DNA of 41,296 bases from Acidobacteriota bacterium. GTDB lineage: Bacteria; Acidobacteriota; Terriglobia; Terriglobales; Acidobacteriaceae. Numbering within the stretch: the stretch's first letter is position 1; each line of letters starts with the position of its first letter. The DNA lies in NCBI GenBank assembly GCA_021810735.1, contig JAJZIF010000002.1, forward strand, positions 1 through 41,296. Direction: 5' to 3'. The notes under the pieces are model-generated. The model saw only the letters and a list, made by a program, of their open reading frames with translations. It ran no database searches and was not told where the DNA came from. Position numbers and translations under genes: made by a program. This document shows, piece by piece, positions 16,642 through 26,749 of this stretch.

Positions 16642-16845
16642 CACACGTCTACCGTCGTCACGCTGGTGCTCGGCATCGCGGCCAGCCGTTTGCTGGCGAG
16701 CATCGTGTATCAGGCCACGCCGAACGACCCGCTGGTGCTGGCTGGCGTGGTGCTCACCATGATGCTGGTGGGCGCGCTGGCCACATGGATTCAGGCGCGG
16801 CGCGTGCTCTCCATCGATCCCATACAGGTCTTGCGCGAACAATGA
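16642..16845 (+). pseudogene. 3' remnant of an ADOP (FtsX-like) permease gene
   Basis: The last 64 codons or so match the C-terminus of an ADOP permease. There is a membrane helix (VTLVLGIAASRLLASIVYQ), a short loop (TPNDPLVLAGVVLT), a second helix, and the typical tail IQARRVLSIDPIQVLREQ. Compare [17 protein letters not shown] in the downstream genes. There is no start codon or N-terminal region. The frame is open from about 16573, but homology fades before 16650, about 95-105 bp from the tRNA-Glu fragment. It is therefore a truncated former first member, or neighbour, of the ADOP array, probably cut when the mobile element arrived or decayed. Confidence 0.75.
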
Positions 16846-17012
16846 TGCGGTGTGGTTTGTTTTTACCTTCCGTGGTATGAAGGAAAGAGTGCCGCGCATC
16901 GCATCGGCGTTCCCCGTCCAACGCGTCGACCAACTGTACAGGCGAACCGAGGAAAATCGCTGCACCTAGCCACGGCGAGGGCTCGAACCTTTCCCTGCGG
17001 TGTGGCCCCAAA
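16846..17012. other. Gene-free upstream part of the export-operon promoter region
   Basis: I see no gene here. A small hairpin, CCTTC (16866-16870) with GAAGG (16879-16883), lies just past the ADOP remnant. It lacks a T-tract on the + side, so I do not call it a terminator. The regulatory motifs of the operon lie further right, from 17013. Confidence 0.5.
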
Positions 17013-17053
17013 GGTGTCCGGAAATGAACACCGATTTTCAATACTGGACAGTA
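17013..17053. promoter_or_regulatory. Candidate activator-binding region (two palindromes)
   Basis: GGTGT-N10-ACACC (17013-17032) and TACTG-GA-CAGTA (17042-17053) are perfect inverted repeats. They also share TGTCC and GGACA as outward-facing arms (17015-17019, 17046-17050). They lie about 70-110 bp upstream of a sigma-54-like promoter, the usual place for the binding sites of its enhancer-binding activators. The activator is not in the window. Confidence 0.4.
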
Positions 17054-17121
17054 GCCGCTCGACTCGCATTTTCAGTACATCCTAACTCATTGTATCCAGG
17101 CCGTTTCTCTGCCAGCTATTT

Positions 17122-17136
17122 TGGCGTGCCACTTGC
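17122..17136 (+). promoter_or_regulatory. Candidate sigma-54 (-24/-12) promoter of the export operon
   Basis: TGGCGTGCCACTTGC fits TGGCAC-N5-TTGC, with GG (17123-17124) and GC (17135-17136) exactly 10 bp apart. The match is good except at the fifth consensus base. Transcription would start near 17147, only a few bases before the ATG at 17151, giving an almost leaderless mRNA. That is consistent with the lack of a Shine-Dalgarno sequence there. Confidence 0.5.
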
Positions 17137-17150
17137 ATTGAACACCAGCA

Positions 17151-18410
17151 ATGGATATCGCACGGCCCGATCTGAAAAAGCAAAAAATCCGCCGCCAAAT
17201 CCTCTGGTCTGTCGCTGGAGTGGCTCTGCTGGCTGCGCTCACCGTGTTCGTCATGCGGCTGAAGCCGGCCGCTCCCACGGTCGACCGCAGCACGGTCTGG
17301 ACAGACACCGTCAAGCGCGGCAACATGATCCGCCAGGTCCGCGGCCTGGGAACGCTGGTCCCGCGCGAAGACCGCATCCGCTCCATCCCAGCGGAAACCG
17401 ATGGCACGGTCGTCAGTATTTTCAAGCTGCCCGGCGCGCTGGTCCATCCGGACACAGTGATTCTGCAACTCACCAATCCCCAACTCATGCAGGAGGCGCA
17501 GGACGCCGCGCTGCAATTGAATGAAGCGCAGGCGGATTATCACAACACCCAGGTCAGCATTGAGAGCGCCTTGATGGACCGTCGTTCCACCGCTGCGGAC
17601 ATCAACGCCCAATATCAGCAGGCCCAGTTGCAGGCGCGGACCGACAAAGCCCTCTACAAGCTCGGCGTCATCAGCGGCCTCACCTATAGCGATTCGCAAG
17701 GCAAGGCGGACGCATTGACCACCCGCCAGAAGCTGCAGGAAGAGGAAGTTTCCATCAATCAAAAAGCCCTCGAAACGCAACTGGCCGTGCAGAAGGCCAA
17801 GGTGGAGCAGGCCCAGGCGCTGGCCCAACTGAAGCAGCGCGAGGTCGATGCTCTTACCGTCCGTGCTGGCATTGAGGGCCAGCTGATCCAGATGCCATTG
17901 CAGATGGGCCAACACGTTCTTGCTGGCGCGGAGCTGGCCCAGATCATCCAGCCCGATCAGTTGAAGGCGCAGTTGCAGATTCCAGAAACGCAGGCGCACG
18001 ACGTCCTGAACGGACAGCCTGCCGAAATTGATACGCATAACGGAGTCGTTGCAGGCACGGTCACGCGAATTAATCCGGCAGTTGTGAACGGGACCGTCAC
18101 GGTTGACGTACAGCTAGATGGAACCTTGCCGCAGGGTGCGCGACCTGACCTGAGCGTGGATGGGACCATTGACCTGCAGCGGCTGCACGACGTGCTCTAC
18201 GTGGGGCGGCCGGCGTTTGGCAATGAAAATTCCACCATCAGCCTGTTCAAGCTCGACCCCAGCGGCAACTATGCCACGCGCGTTGCAGTCAAGGTAGGCC
18301 GTGCGTCCGTCAACGAAATTCAAATCCTGGGCGGCTTGAAAGAAGGAGATACAGTAATTCTTTCCGACATGTCGCGCTGGGACAACGTGGACCGTATCCG
18401 GCTGGATTAG
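17151..18410 (+). CDS. Membrane-fusion (periplasmic adaptor) protein, MacA/HlyD-like
   Basis: This is a 419-residue adaptor anchored by an uncleaved N-terminal helix (about 17-35, ILWSVAGVALLAALTVFVM) after a basic MDIARPDLKKQKIRRQ. Two lipoyl half-motifs (about 79-110 and 235-270) flank a long alpha-helical hairpin (about 111-232, rich in Q, A, E and K with a turn near 172-180). A beta-barrel domain (about 265-345) and a membrane-proximal part follow. This is the MacA/HlyD plan, an adaptor that links an inner-membrane ABC permease to an outer-membrane TolC-like channel. No TolC gene is visible in the window. It is the first intact gene of the operon, 139 bp before the ATPase. There is no ribosome-binding site, and the start codon sits at the predicted transcription start. 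Confidence 0.9.
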   Translation: MDIARPDLKKQKIRRQILWSVAGVALLAALTVFVMRLKPAAPTVDRSTVWTDTVKRGNMIRQVRGLGTLVPREDRIRSIPAETDGTVVSIFKLPGALVHPDTVILQLTNPQLMQEAQDAALQLNEAQADYHNTQVSIESALMDRRSTAADINAQYQQAQLQARTDKALYKLGVISGLTYSDSQGKADALTTRQKLQEEEVSINQKALETQLAVQKAKVEQAQALAQLKQREVDALTVRAGIEGQLIQMPLQMGQHVLAGAELAQIIQPDQLKAQLQIPETQAHDVLNGQPAEIDTHNGVVAGTVTRINPAVVNGTVTVDVQLDGTLPQGARPDLSVDGTIDLQRLHDVLYVGRPAFGNENSTISLFKLDPSGNYATRVAVKVGRASVNEIQILGGLKEGDTVILSDMSRWDNVDRIRLD

Positions 18411-18443
18411 GAATTTTCACTTATGGTCGATAGCTACAATGTC

Positions 18444-18489
18444 GTCATTCTGAGCGAAGCGAAGAATCCATGCATTGGCCCTTCTTCGC
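18444..18489. repeat. Intergenic repeat-like element with hairpin between adaptor and ATPase genes
   Basis: Positions 18444-18468 hold a 25-base sequence (centre TGAGCGAAGCGAAG) of a kind I recall as a frequent interspersed intergenic motif in Acidobacteriota genomes. Its GCGAAGAA (18459-18466) pairs perfectly with TTCTTCGC (18482-18489) across 15 nt. In the mRNA this could form a stem-loop between the two cistrons. Confidence 0.45.
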
Positions 18490-18549
18490 GCAGCCGGCGA
18501 CGCATGAAATCTACGCAGTTCATTCAAATATAGAGAGGACCAAAACAAC

Positions 18550-19280
<731 letters not shown>

Positions 19281-19284
<4 letters not shown>

Positions 19285-21746
19285 CTTCTCTCTGGGACGA
19301 TCTTCGCTATGCGCTCCGCCAGTTGCGCAAGTCGCCTGGCTTCACTCTCACTGCCATCCTGACGCTGGCTTTGGGCATCGGCGCGACCACGGCGATCTTC
19401 ACGCTGGACTACGACGTAATGCTGAAGCCGCTGCCCTACAAGCATCCGGAACATCTGGTGGTGATGCAGGAACAGGTGGCGGAATTCAGGGACATTTATC
19501 CCACACTTCCGATGAACGCGAACCATTTTGTGAATTGGCTACAGCACAGCAATGGTTTTCAGTCGATGGCAATCATGGAGCAGGACAGTGTCCCGCTAGG
19601 AGCGGGTGGTCATCCGTTGCAGGTAACCGTTTTGCGTTCGACGCCGGAAATCTTTCCCGTGCTGCGCGCGGCTCCCCAGCTGGGACGGCCGTTTACGGAG
19701 CAGGAAGATCAACCGGGCCATAACCACGTAGTGGTGCTCATGCACGACCTATGGAAAAACCAATTTCATGCCGATCCCGACATTTTGGGCAAGACCGTCC
19801 CGCTGAACGGATATCCCTTCACCGTGATTGGAGTGATGCAGGCAGATTTTCATCTGCCGAACCTTGAGGGATTTGGATCTGGCGTCACGAACATCAGCCG
19901 GCATCGCCAGGCGGAAGCACTGATCCCCATCGCGCTGAGCAAAGATCAATTGCAGCGCACGGTCGGGAACTTCGATTACTTTGGTCTGGCTCGGTTGAAG
20001 CAGGGAGTCTCTGTCGCGCAGGCGCAGGCAGAGATCGATGCGCTGCAACACGCAATTTCGGGAAGCCTGCCCGCGGATCGAAAGATGACGCTTTCTGCGG
20101 TGTTTGCGCCGTTTCAGGAATATCTTGTCGGCAACAATCGCAAATCTCTTCTCGTCCTGCTGGCGGCGGTTGCGGGACTGTTGCTGATCGGCTGCATCAA
20201 CATCGCGAATCTCTTGCTGGCGCGCGCCGTGGGGCGTCGGCAAGAGATGGCAGTGGCATCGGCGCTGGGAGCCAGTCGCGCCGACCTGCTGCGGGCTTCG
20301 ATGCGGGAAGCCGGCGTGCTGGCGGCCATGGGCGGCGCGCTGGGGATTCTGCTGGCGTCGGCGATGGTCCCGATTCTGCAGCATTTACTGCCCTCGGCGC
20401 TGAATTTTCGCGGAAACCTGCACATCGACTGGGCGGGAGCGGGGTTTGCGCTACTGCTGGCGATTGCGGCGACACTGCTGGCCGGAGCCGCACCAGCATG
20501 GATGAGCTGGCGCACGCAGCCCCAGGAAGCGTTGCGCGGCGACTCGCGCTCGGCCAGCGAATCCCGCAGTGGCAAGCGGGTACGCAAGTCACTGGTCGCG
20601 GCGGAAGTCGCTGTCAGCGTCACATTGGTCTTAATGACCGGGTTGCTAACGGCCAGTCTGTATCGCCTGATGCACGTCGAGCGCGGATTTCAGGCAAGCA
20701 GGGTGTTGGCGGCGAAGATAAATCTGCCATACAAGGAATATTCCATCCGGAACGACCGGGCGGCATTTTACAGGAAGCTGCTGACAAAGCTGCGCGCCTT
20801 GCCGGGAGTTGAAAGTGTCGGGCTTACGAGTGAATTGCCCCTAAATGGGGATAGCTGGATCGATATGTTGCGCGTTGCCGGGGACACTCGTTCATTTTTC
20901 CAGATGCCGACCGAACACTTCCGCTGGATCAGCCCGGGCTATTTTCAGGCGATTCATCTGCCGCTGATGGAAGGGCGATTTCTGAGCCACGATGATGATG
21001 GAAAAACCGTCGCGGTGATTTCCGCGCTCACGGCGAGGACGCTATGGCCGGGAAAGGATCCTATCGGTCAGAAGTTTTCTCGGGGCGATCCTGAAGATCG
21101 CAGGGGAGACTTCACCGTGATCGGCGTCGTGGGCGATGCCCGGACGATTTCGTTATCAAACCCCGACCCGATGATGATCTACGTTCCGTATTGGTATCGC
21201 AGCGATACCTCGGCGGGGCTGGTGGTGCGCACCAAGCAGGACCCCGCAGAGATGGCGAATGCGATCCGAAAAACCGTCTGGAGCGTCGATCCTGCGGTTG
21301 CAGTCCCGAGCGTGCGCGCGCTGGGCGGCGTGGTGGCCGACTCCGTCGCGACGCGACGTTTTGAAATGGATCTGCTCCTCCTGTTCGCCATCAGCGCGTG
21401 GCTGCTTGCCGGCCTCGGCGTGTATGGCGTGGTCACATATTCCGTGGTGCAGCGCCGCCAGGAAATGGGCCTGCGCATTGCGTTGGGCGCGCAGCGCGCC
21501 AACATTTACTCCCAGGTGCTGCGCGAGGGCCTGATGCCGGTAATCGCCGGCGCTGTTGTGGGAATTGCGGTCGCCTTCGGGTTCGTCCGGCTGATCGGCA
21601 CTCTGCTGTTTCACGTGAACGCATTCAATCCATGGATCGCGGCCGCTTCGGCTGCATCTCTGCTGCTGGTGAGCGCCGCGGCCTGTCTGCTCCCCGCCCG
21701 GCGCGCCGCGTCGGTTGATCCCATGACGATTTTGCGTTCGGAATAA
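19281..21746 (+). CDS. ADOP family permease 1
   Basis: This 821-residue duplicated FtsX/MacB-type permease starts with the ADOP signature [19 protein letters not shown] and a first membrane helix. A MacB-like periplasmic domain follows (about 55-280), then a first FtsX block (about 286-400: [36 protein letters not shown]). A helix near 435-455 leads to a second periplasmic domain (about 460-690) and a second FtsX block (about 698-815: [20 protein letters not shown]), ending [17 protein letters not shown]. The two halves mean that one chain could replace a MacB dimer. ADOPs are called orphan because they usually lack an ATPase next to them, yet this one overlaps the ATPase gene by 4 bp, so the two are translationally coupled. 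The substrate is unknown. Confidence 0.93.
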
Positions 21747-21786
21747 GGAGAGAAATGACCACATTGCTCAATGACATTCGCTACGC
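21717..21786 (+). repeat. Junction repeat A, copy 1 (ADOP 1/2)
   Basis: This 70-bp stretch spans the last codons of ADOP 1, the TAAGGAGAGAA spacer and the first codons of ADOP 2. It differs from 26680-26749 at a single base (T against C, in a synonymous position). That is far more alike than the genes around it. Confidence 0.85.
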
Positions 21787-24256
21787 ACTCCGCCAACTCC
21801 GCAAGTCACCAGGAATCACCTTGATAGCTGTGATGACTTTGGCGCTGGGGATTGGAGCGAATACAGCCGTGTTTACTTTGACCTGGGCTGTGATTCTGAA
21901 GAGCCTGCCTGTGCCGCATCCAGACAGATTGGTTGAGTATGAAATGCGCAATGGCGACAGCATGATTGGCCTGAGCGGGCCTGAATACGCTGTGTTGCGA
22001 CACCGGCAGAAAGTCTGTACCGATCTGCTGGCGTGGGCAAGCGATTCAGTTTCCATCCGAAAGGGGGACGCTCTTGAACATCGGGTGCATATCCAGTTGC
22101 TAAGCGGAAACGCATTTCGTGTGCTGGAGATGCAGCCTTATTTGGGGAGTTTCTTTAGTGAGCGCACGGATACCGATGAGGGTGCGGGAGGGATTTCTGT
22201 CGTTCTGAGCTATGACTATTGGCAGGAGATGTTTCACGGGGATGATCATGCACTCGGCCAGACCCTTATCATAGCTGGCCATCCGGTAATGGTCATAGGC
22301 GTGATGCCAAAAGCATTTGAAGGGCTGACAGCAAATTTCCATCCGGCCTTGTATCTGCCACTTTCGTTCGCTGACTTGCTGTATGGAAGGGATTTTCGGA
22401 ATCATCCTGGCCATTTTGGACACTTCGTACTGGGTCGATTGAAGCCGGGAATGACCGTCGCAGCAGCCAGGGCCGAAGTGAAAGCCATCGAACCCTCAGT
22501 CAGGAAAGAAGCCGACTCAACCGGCATTTACATGAACCAGTTTTTCAAGCCCTTCCGCTTGAGAGTGCAGGATGGTCGAAGTGGCGTCTCCTGGGTGAAG
22601 GCAACGTATGCCCGACCGCTGCTGGTGCTGGAAATGCTGGTCGCATTCCTGTTACTCCTATGCTGCCTGAACACGGCCCTCGTCATGCTGGCACGGGTAA
22701 GCGGCAGGCAGCAGGAGTATGCGGTCAGGAGTGCGTTGGGCGCAGCCAGATACCGGCTGATCCGGCAGGTGCTGACAGAAACCATCCTGCTGACAATCCC
22801 AGGTCTGGCGAGCGGACTGCTGATAGGTTGGGCGGCAGCCCACGCGCTGGTGACAATGCTGGGCACTATGGGAAGCGCATCCTCGATGGATGTGCGACCG
22901 AACGCAATTATATTGGGTTTTAATCTGGGCATGAGCCTGCTGGTGGCATTGGGTGCAGGTTTATGGCCAGCACTCAGAGCCGCAAGAACAACTCCTGCGC
23001 TCGACCTGAAAACAAGCGACCGTAGCGTGGCGGCCAAGCAAATGAGCGGATGGGTTGTCGTTCTGCAAGTGGCCGTGAGCGTCAGTCTGGTGACATCGGC
23101 TGTGCTGCTGGGCGGCACACTGGGCCGTTTATTGACGGAGCATTCAGGCTTTCAAGCACGAGGAACCGTGCTGGCATCCATCGATTTAAGCGGGACAAAA
23201 CCGCAGCCTGCGGAAACCGCGCGGACTGTTGGTGGACTGTTGGAGGAGGTCCGGCGGAAACCAGGCGTGATCGCTTCTGGCTTTATCGATGTAAAGCCGC
23301 TGATTGGATTCTTCGGCGCTAGCCGTGAATTCGGCATCGATGCACACGGCAATATCCACAGCGATCCGCACATATTTTACATTCGAGTATCGCCGGGATA
23401 TTTTGACGCGATTGGAACGCGTCTGCTTGCGGGAGAAAGCGCCGCGTCCACTTCCCAGGATGCAATGCCGCAGTGTGTGTTAAGCCATGACCTTGCGGCA
23501 TTTTTCTTTCCAGGAGAAAATCCCGTCGGTCGCATTGTCTATGCGTCCACCTTTCAACAACGGGATGGGGCAAATCTCGATCCAAAAAATGGCTGCCGCG
23601 TGGTGGGCATTGCAGAGAATGCTCGGTTTGTTTCGCTACGAACTGCAGCTCCCCGCGTGATCTACAACGTGATTTCTCCATCTGTTCTGAGCAGTGCCAG
23701 CAAAGACGCTTTTTCCGGCTCCAATATCAACCTCATCGTCCATGCAAAAACAGATGCACTGGCAATCGCAGCATTGCAGGATACGGTCAAACAGGGATCG
23801 CTGAGCTCTGCGGAAGTGAAGTTCCAAACTTTCCGTCAGTTGGAAGATCAGGACTTGAACCGTGAACGGATGCTCGTAAGCATGTCTGGCGCATTTGCAT
23901 TTTTGGCACTGCTGCTGACTGCACTTGGAATGTATGGATTGCTGATGCGCAATGTAGTTTTGCGTACCAAGGAAATTGGCATACGCTTAGCGCTTGGCGC
24001 TCAAAGGCGACAAATCGTAATGGCGATTGCAAGAAAAGCGCTGATCGAAGTCAGCATGGGCCTTTTGGCAGGGTCCGCTATCACAATTCTTCTTGTGAAG
24101 GTGATCCGTCAGCTCTTGGAAGAATCACAGCAAACATCCGAATGGCCCTATTTGATTAGCGCAGGCGTCATTCTTCTGGTTGCTGGAGTTGCCGTCTATT
24201 TTCCCGCACGTCGCGCCGCCTCCGTGGATCCCATGCAGGCACTACGTTCCGAATAA
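21755..24256 (+). CDS. ADOP family permease 2
   Basis: This 833-residue ADOP begins [19 protein letters not shown]. The first FtsX block is at about 287-400 ([20 protein letters not shown]), the linking helix near 432-452 ([20 protein letters not shown]) and the second FtsX block from about 710 ([20 protein letters not shown]). It ends [17 protein letters not shown]. Both periplasmic domains are quite unlike those of ADOP 1; the second carries an insert with DAMPQC and NGCR cysteines. GGAG lies 5 nt before the ATG, in the 8-bp gap to ADOP 1. Base use in the middle of the gene seems somewhat less GC-rich than in its neighbours, which could reflect a separate origin. Confidence 0.92.
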   Translation: MTTLLNDIRYALRQLRKSPGITLIAVMTLALGIGANTAVFTLTWAVILKSLPVPHPDRLVEYEMRNGDSMIGLSGPEYAVLRHRQKVCTDLLAWASDSVSIRKGDALEHRVHIQLLSGNAFRVLEMQPYLGSFFSERTDTDEGAGGISVVLSYDYWQEMFHGDDHALGQTLIIAGHPVMVIGVMPKAFEGLTANFHPALYLPLSFADLLYGRDFRNHPGHFGHFVLGRLKPGMTVAAARAEVKAIEPSVRKEADSTGIYMNQFFKPFRLRVQDGRSGVSWVKATYARPLLVLEMLVAFLLLLCCLNTALVMLARVSGRQQEYAVRSALGAARYRLIRQVLTETILLTIPGLASGLLIGWAAAHALVTMLGTMGSASSMDVRPNAIILGFNLGMSLLVALGAGLWPALRAARTTPALDLKTSDRSVAAKQMSGWVVVLQVAVSVSLVTSAVLLGGTLGRLLTEHSGFQARGTVLASIDLSGTKPQPAETARTVGGLLEEVRRKPGVIASGFIDVKPLIGFFGASREFGIDAHGNIHSDPHIFYIRVSPGYFDAIGTRLLAGESAASTSQDAMPQCVLSHDLAAFFFPGENPVGRIVYASTFQQRDGANLDPKNGCRVVGIAENARFVSLRTAAPRVIYNVISPSVLSSASKDAFSGSNINLIVHAKTDALAIAALQDTVKQGSLSSAEVKFQTFRQLEDQDLNRERMLVSMSGAFAFLALLLTALGMYGLLMRNVVLRTKEIGIRLALGAQRRQIVMAIARKALIEVSMGLLAGSAITILLVKVIRQLLEESQQTSEWPYLISAGVILLVAGVAVYFPARRAASVDPMQALRSE
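24227..24255 (+). repeat. Junction repeat B, copy 1 (ADOP 2 end)
   Basis: These 29 bp, encoding DPMQALRSE and running into the stop codon, are identical to 29136-29164 at the end of ADOP 4. The two junctions differ after the stop. Confidence 0.8.
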
Positions 24257-24267
24257 GGAGACGAATC

Positions 24268-26709
24268 ATGACAACCCTGCTGAACGATCTTCGCTACGCA
24301 ATCCGGCAACTGAGGAAGTCTCCGGGATTCGCGCTCGTCGCCGTGTTGACTTTGGCTCTAGGCATTGGGGCGACGAGTGCGATTTATACAGTGGTCGATT
24401 CGGTCGTGCTGCAGCCGCTTGCCTTTCGCAATTTCAATCGCCTGACTTACCTGCAGGTTTCGATTGCGGCGCAAGGAGAAAAGCTCAAGTTCGGAGTGAA
24501 CCCGGCTTTGTATCGGCTATACAAGCAACGCTGTTCGGCATTCAAAGATATGGCGATGTACCAGGGTAGAAGCTCTGGCCTCACTGTCCGCAACGGGGAG
24601 GTCCCAAAAGAAATCGGTGTCCTCACGGCCACCAGTAGTTTCTTCCAAGTGCTGGGGACTGCTCCAATGCTGGGCCGCGCCTTTACCTCGGATGAATTTG
24701 CCAAGGGTCACAACCATGTAGCCATAATTTCCAACGCACTGTGGCGGCATGATTTTCACTCCGACCCAAAGATTTTAGGCAAGCAGATCCGTCTTGGTGG
24801 AGAACCGGCCACCGTCATTGGAATCCTGCCTGCGTCTTTTCGCATTCCACAGGAGCTGATGGGCTTTACCACTTCCGGCGTGCGCCGTGCCGCGGATGTT
24901 TACATGCCGCTGAATTTTCCGATGGGTTCCACCGATCCCACATCGGATTGGAATTATTTTGCCGTGGCCCGCTTGCATACCGGCGTAACGGTGACCCAGG
25001 CAGATGCGCAGATGGACGCTGTGCTCGCTCCGCTTGTGGCCAAAGTAGGAGGAAACATCCATGCCCAGGCACAAGCAGTTCCATTGCTGCAAGCCATCAC
25101 CGGAAATGCGGCGCGAGGGCTGTGGCTATTGTTCGGCGCAGTGGGGTGCGTGCTGCTGATCGCCTGCATGAACCTTGCCAATCTGCAACTGGCCCGCGCG
25201 CGGGTGCGCGGCCATGAACATGCGATCCGCGCCGCGCTGGGAGCAAGCGGCGGTCGACTCTTTCAGTATTCGTTGATGGAAAGCATGGTGTTGGCACTGG
25301 CGGGCGGCGCTGCTGGCATCTTTCTTGCCCTCGCTGGCGTGAAGTTTTTTCTGATGCTGGCGCCGCATAATCTGCCGCGCATCGATCAGGTTCATGTGCG
25401 CTGGGAAACCCTCGCCATTACCGCCCTGTTGAGCATTGGCACGGGGCTGTTCTTCGGACTGGCTCCCGCATTGGCCGCGCTGCGTACCGATCCGCAACAA
25501 GCAATGCATGAGGGAGGAGTTCGCACGGTTGGCGCGCATGGCAGCCGCCGCTTCCGCTCCGCCCTGATCGTTTTGGAGGTGACGGCCTGCACCGTGCTGC
25601 TGATGGCGGCGGTGTTGTTGACGCGCAGTTTTCTCCGCCTTCTGGCCACGGACCTCGGATTTTCCGCGCAGCATGTCGTTGCCGCCGAAGTCGATCTGGG
25701 CGACAAGCACTTCGACGGGCCCAAGGCGCGCATTCAATTCTATGAGCGCCTTCTCCCCATGCTGCAGCATCTGCCGGGGGTAGAATCGGCAAGCTTTGTC
25801 AGTGCTCTGCCCATGCAAGGCGATATCTGGGTAGATGAGATGCAAGTACCTGGCGATACCCGGCCGGATGGAGCGAAGCCGGACGCGAATTTTCGCTGGA
25901 TCAGTCCGGAGTATCTCCACACGATTGAGGTTCCGCTGGTCAGCGGCAGAATGCTGATCCAGGCCGATCTAGGCACCCACAACGTTGTCATCTCTCAATC
26001 CGCCGCGCGCTCTGCCTGGCCCAATCAAAACCCGCTGGGCCGCACATTTCACGGAGCAGCGGGACGCTTGACTGTGGTGGGAGTGGTGGGAGACACGCAC
26101 AGCCGTGGCCTTACAGCGCCCGCGGACCGGCTGGTCTATGAGCCGTACTGGTTGATGACCCCGTATTCCGCTTCCGGCTATTTGATGGTCCGTACCGCGG
26201 GCGATCCCAAAGTACTGAGCGATGCCATCCAACGTGCCATCTGGAGCGTCGATCCCACCGTTCCCATCCCCGAGATCCGCACGCTACCCGCGATTGTCCG
26301 CGCATCGGTTTCGCTGGAGCGCTTCGAGATGTTACTACTGCTCGCCTTCGGCGTCTCGGCGTTGGGCCTGGCCGCACTCGGCATCTATGGCGTGCTTGCG
26401 GTCACAGTAACCGAGCGCATGCGCGATCTGGCGGTGCGCATTGCGCTGGGCGCGGGCAAACAACGCATTCTCCGCCTGGTGTTGCGTGAAGGCATGCTGC
26501 CTGCTTTTCTAGGACTGGCCACGGGTCTTACGCTCGCCTGGTACATGGCGAGGCTGGCACAAGCGCTGCTTCCCGACGTAGTTCCTTACGATCTTGTCTC
26601 GATTGCGATCACAACGTCGTCGCTGCTGGCAGTCGCATTGTGTGCGTGCCTCGTTCCCGCGCGCCGCGCCGCGTCCGTCGATCCCATGACGATTTTGCGC
26701 TCGGAATAA
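24268..26709 (+). CDS. ADOP family permease 3
   Basis: This 813-residue ADOP starts [19 protein letters not shown]. The first FtsX block (about 283-395) contains LLIACMNLANLQLARARVRG and HAIRAALGASGGRLF. The central helix is near 430-450 (IVLEVTACTVLLMAAVLLT). The second FtsX block (from about 687) has LGIYGVLAVTVTERMRDLAV. The end [17 protein letters not shown] matches ADOP 1 rather than ADOP 2. The spacer to ADOP 2 is 11 bp and has GGAG 8 nt before the ATG. The second periplasmic domain (GDIWVDEMQVPGDTRP, FRWISPEYLHTIEVPL) resembles the matching part of ADOP 1 ([25 protein letters not shown]). The pair is therefore probably a closer duplication. Confidence 0.92.
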   Translation: MTTLLNDLRYAIRQLRKSPGFALVAVLTLALGIGATSAIYTVVDSVVLQPLAFRNFNRLTYLQVSIAAQGEKLKFGVNPALYRLYKQRCSAFKDMAMYQGRSSGLTVRNGEVPKEIGVLTATSSFFQVLGTAPMLGRAFTSDEFAKGHNHVAIISNALWRHDFHSDPKILGKQIRLGGEPATVIGILPASFRIPQELMGFTTSGVRRAADVYMPLNFPMGSTDPTSDWNYFAVARLHTGVTVTQADAQMDAVLAPLVAKVGGNIHAQAQAVPLLQAITGNAARGLWLLFGAVGCVLLIACMNLANLQLARARVRGHEHAIRAALGASGGRLFQYSLMESMVLALAGGAAGIFLALAGVKFFLMLAPHNLPRIDQVHVRWETLAITALLSIGTGLFFGLAPALAALRTDPQQAMHEGGVRTVGAHGSRRFRSALIVLEVTACTVLLMAAVLLTRSFLRLLATDLGFSAQHVVAAEVDLGDKHFDGPKARIQFYERLLPMLQHLPGVESASFVSALPMQGDIWVDEMQVPGDTRPDGAKPDANFRWISPEYLHTIEVPLVSGRMLIQADLGTHNVVISQSAARSAWPNQNPLGRTFHGAAGRLTVVGVVGDTHSRGLTAPADRLVYEPYWLMTPYSASGYLMVRTAGDPKVLSDAIQRAIWSVDPTVPIPEIRTLPAIVRASVSLERFEMLLLLAFGVSALGLAALGIYGVLAVTVTERMRDLAVRIALGAGKQRILRLVLREGMLPAFLGLATGLTLAWYMARLAQALLPDVVPYDLVSIAITTSSLLAVALCACLVPARRAASVDPMTILRSE

Positions 26710-26749
26710 GGAGAGAAATGACCACATTGCTCAATGACATTCGCTACGC
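26680..26749 (+). repeat. Junction repeat A, copy 2 (ADOP 3/4)
   Basis: This is the second copy of the 70-bp junction sequence at 21717-21786, with 69 of 70 bases identical. It again covers a gene end (DPMTILRSE), the TAAGGAGAGAA spacer and the next start ([11 protein letters not shown]). Confidence 0.85.

Noticed and set aside
16866..16883. CCTTC/GAAGG hairpin as a terminator of the ADOP remnant
   Set aside because: The T-rich stretch lies before the hairpin on the + strand, and no U-tract follows it on either strand.
17082..18038. Minus-strand open frame of 318 codons opposite the adaptor gene
   Set aside because: It is a shadow of the HlyD-like coding sequence; the + strand frame has all the adaptor features.
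26640..26717. Upstream ATG for ADOP 4
   Set aside because: It lies within the end of ADOP 3 in another frame; the ATG at 26718 has the conserved spacer and the MTTLLND start.
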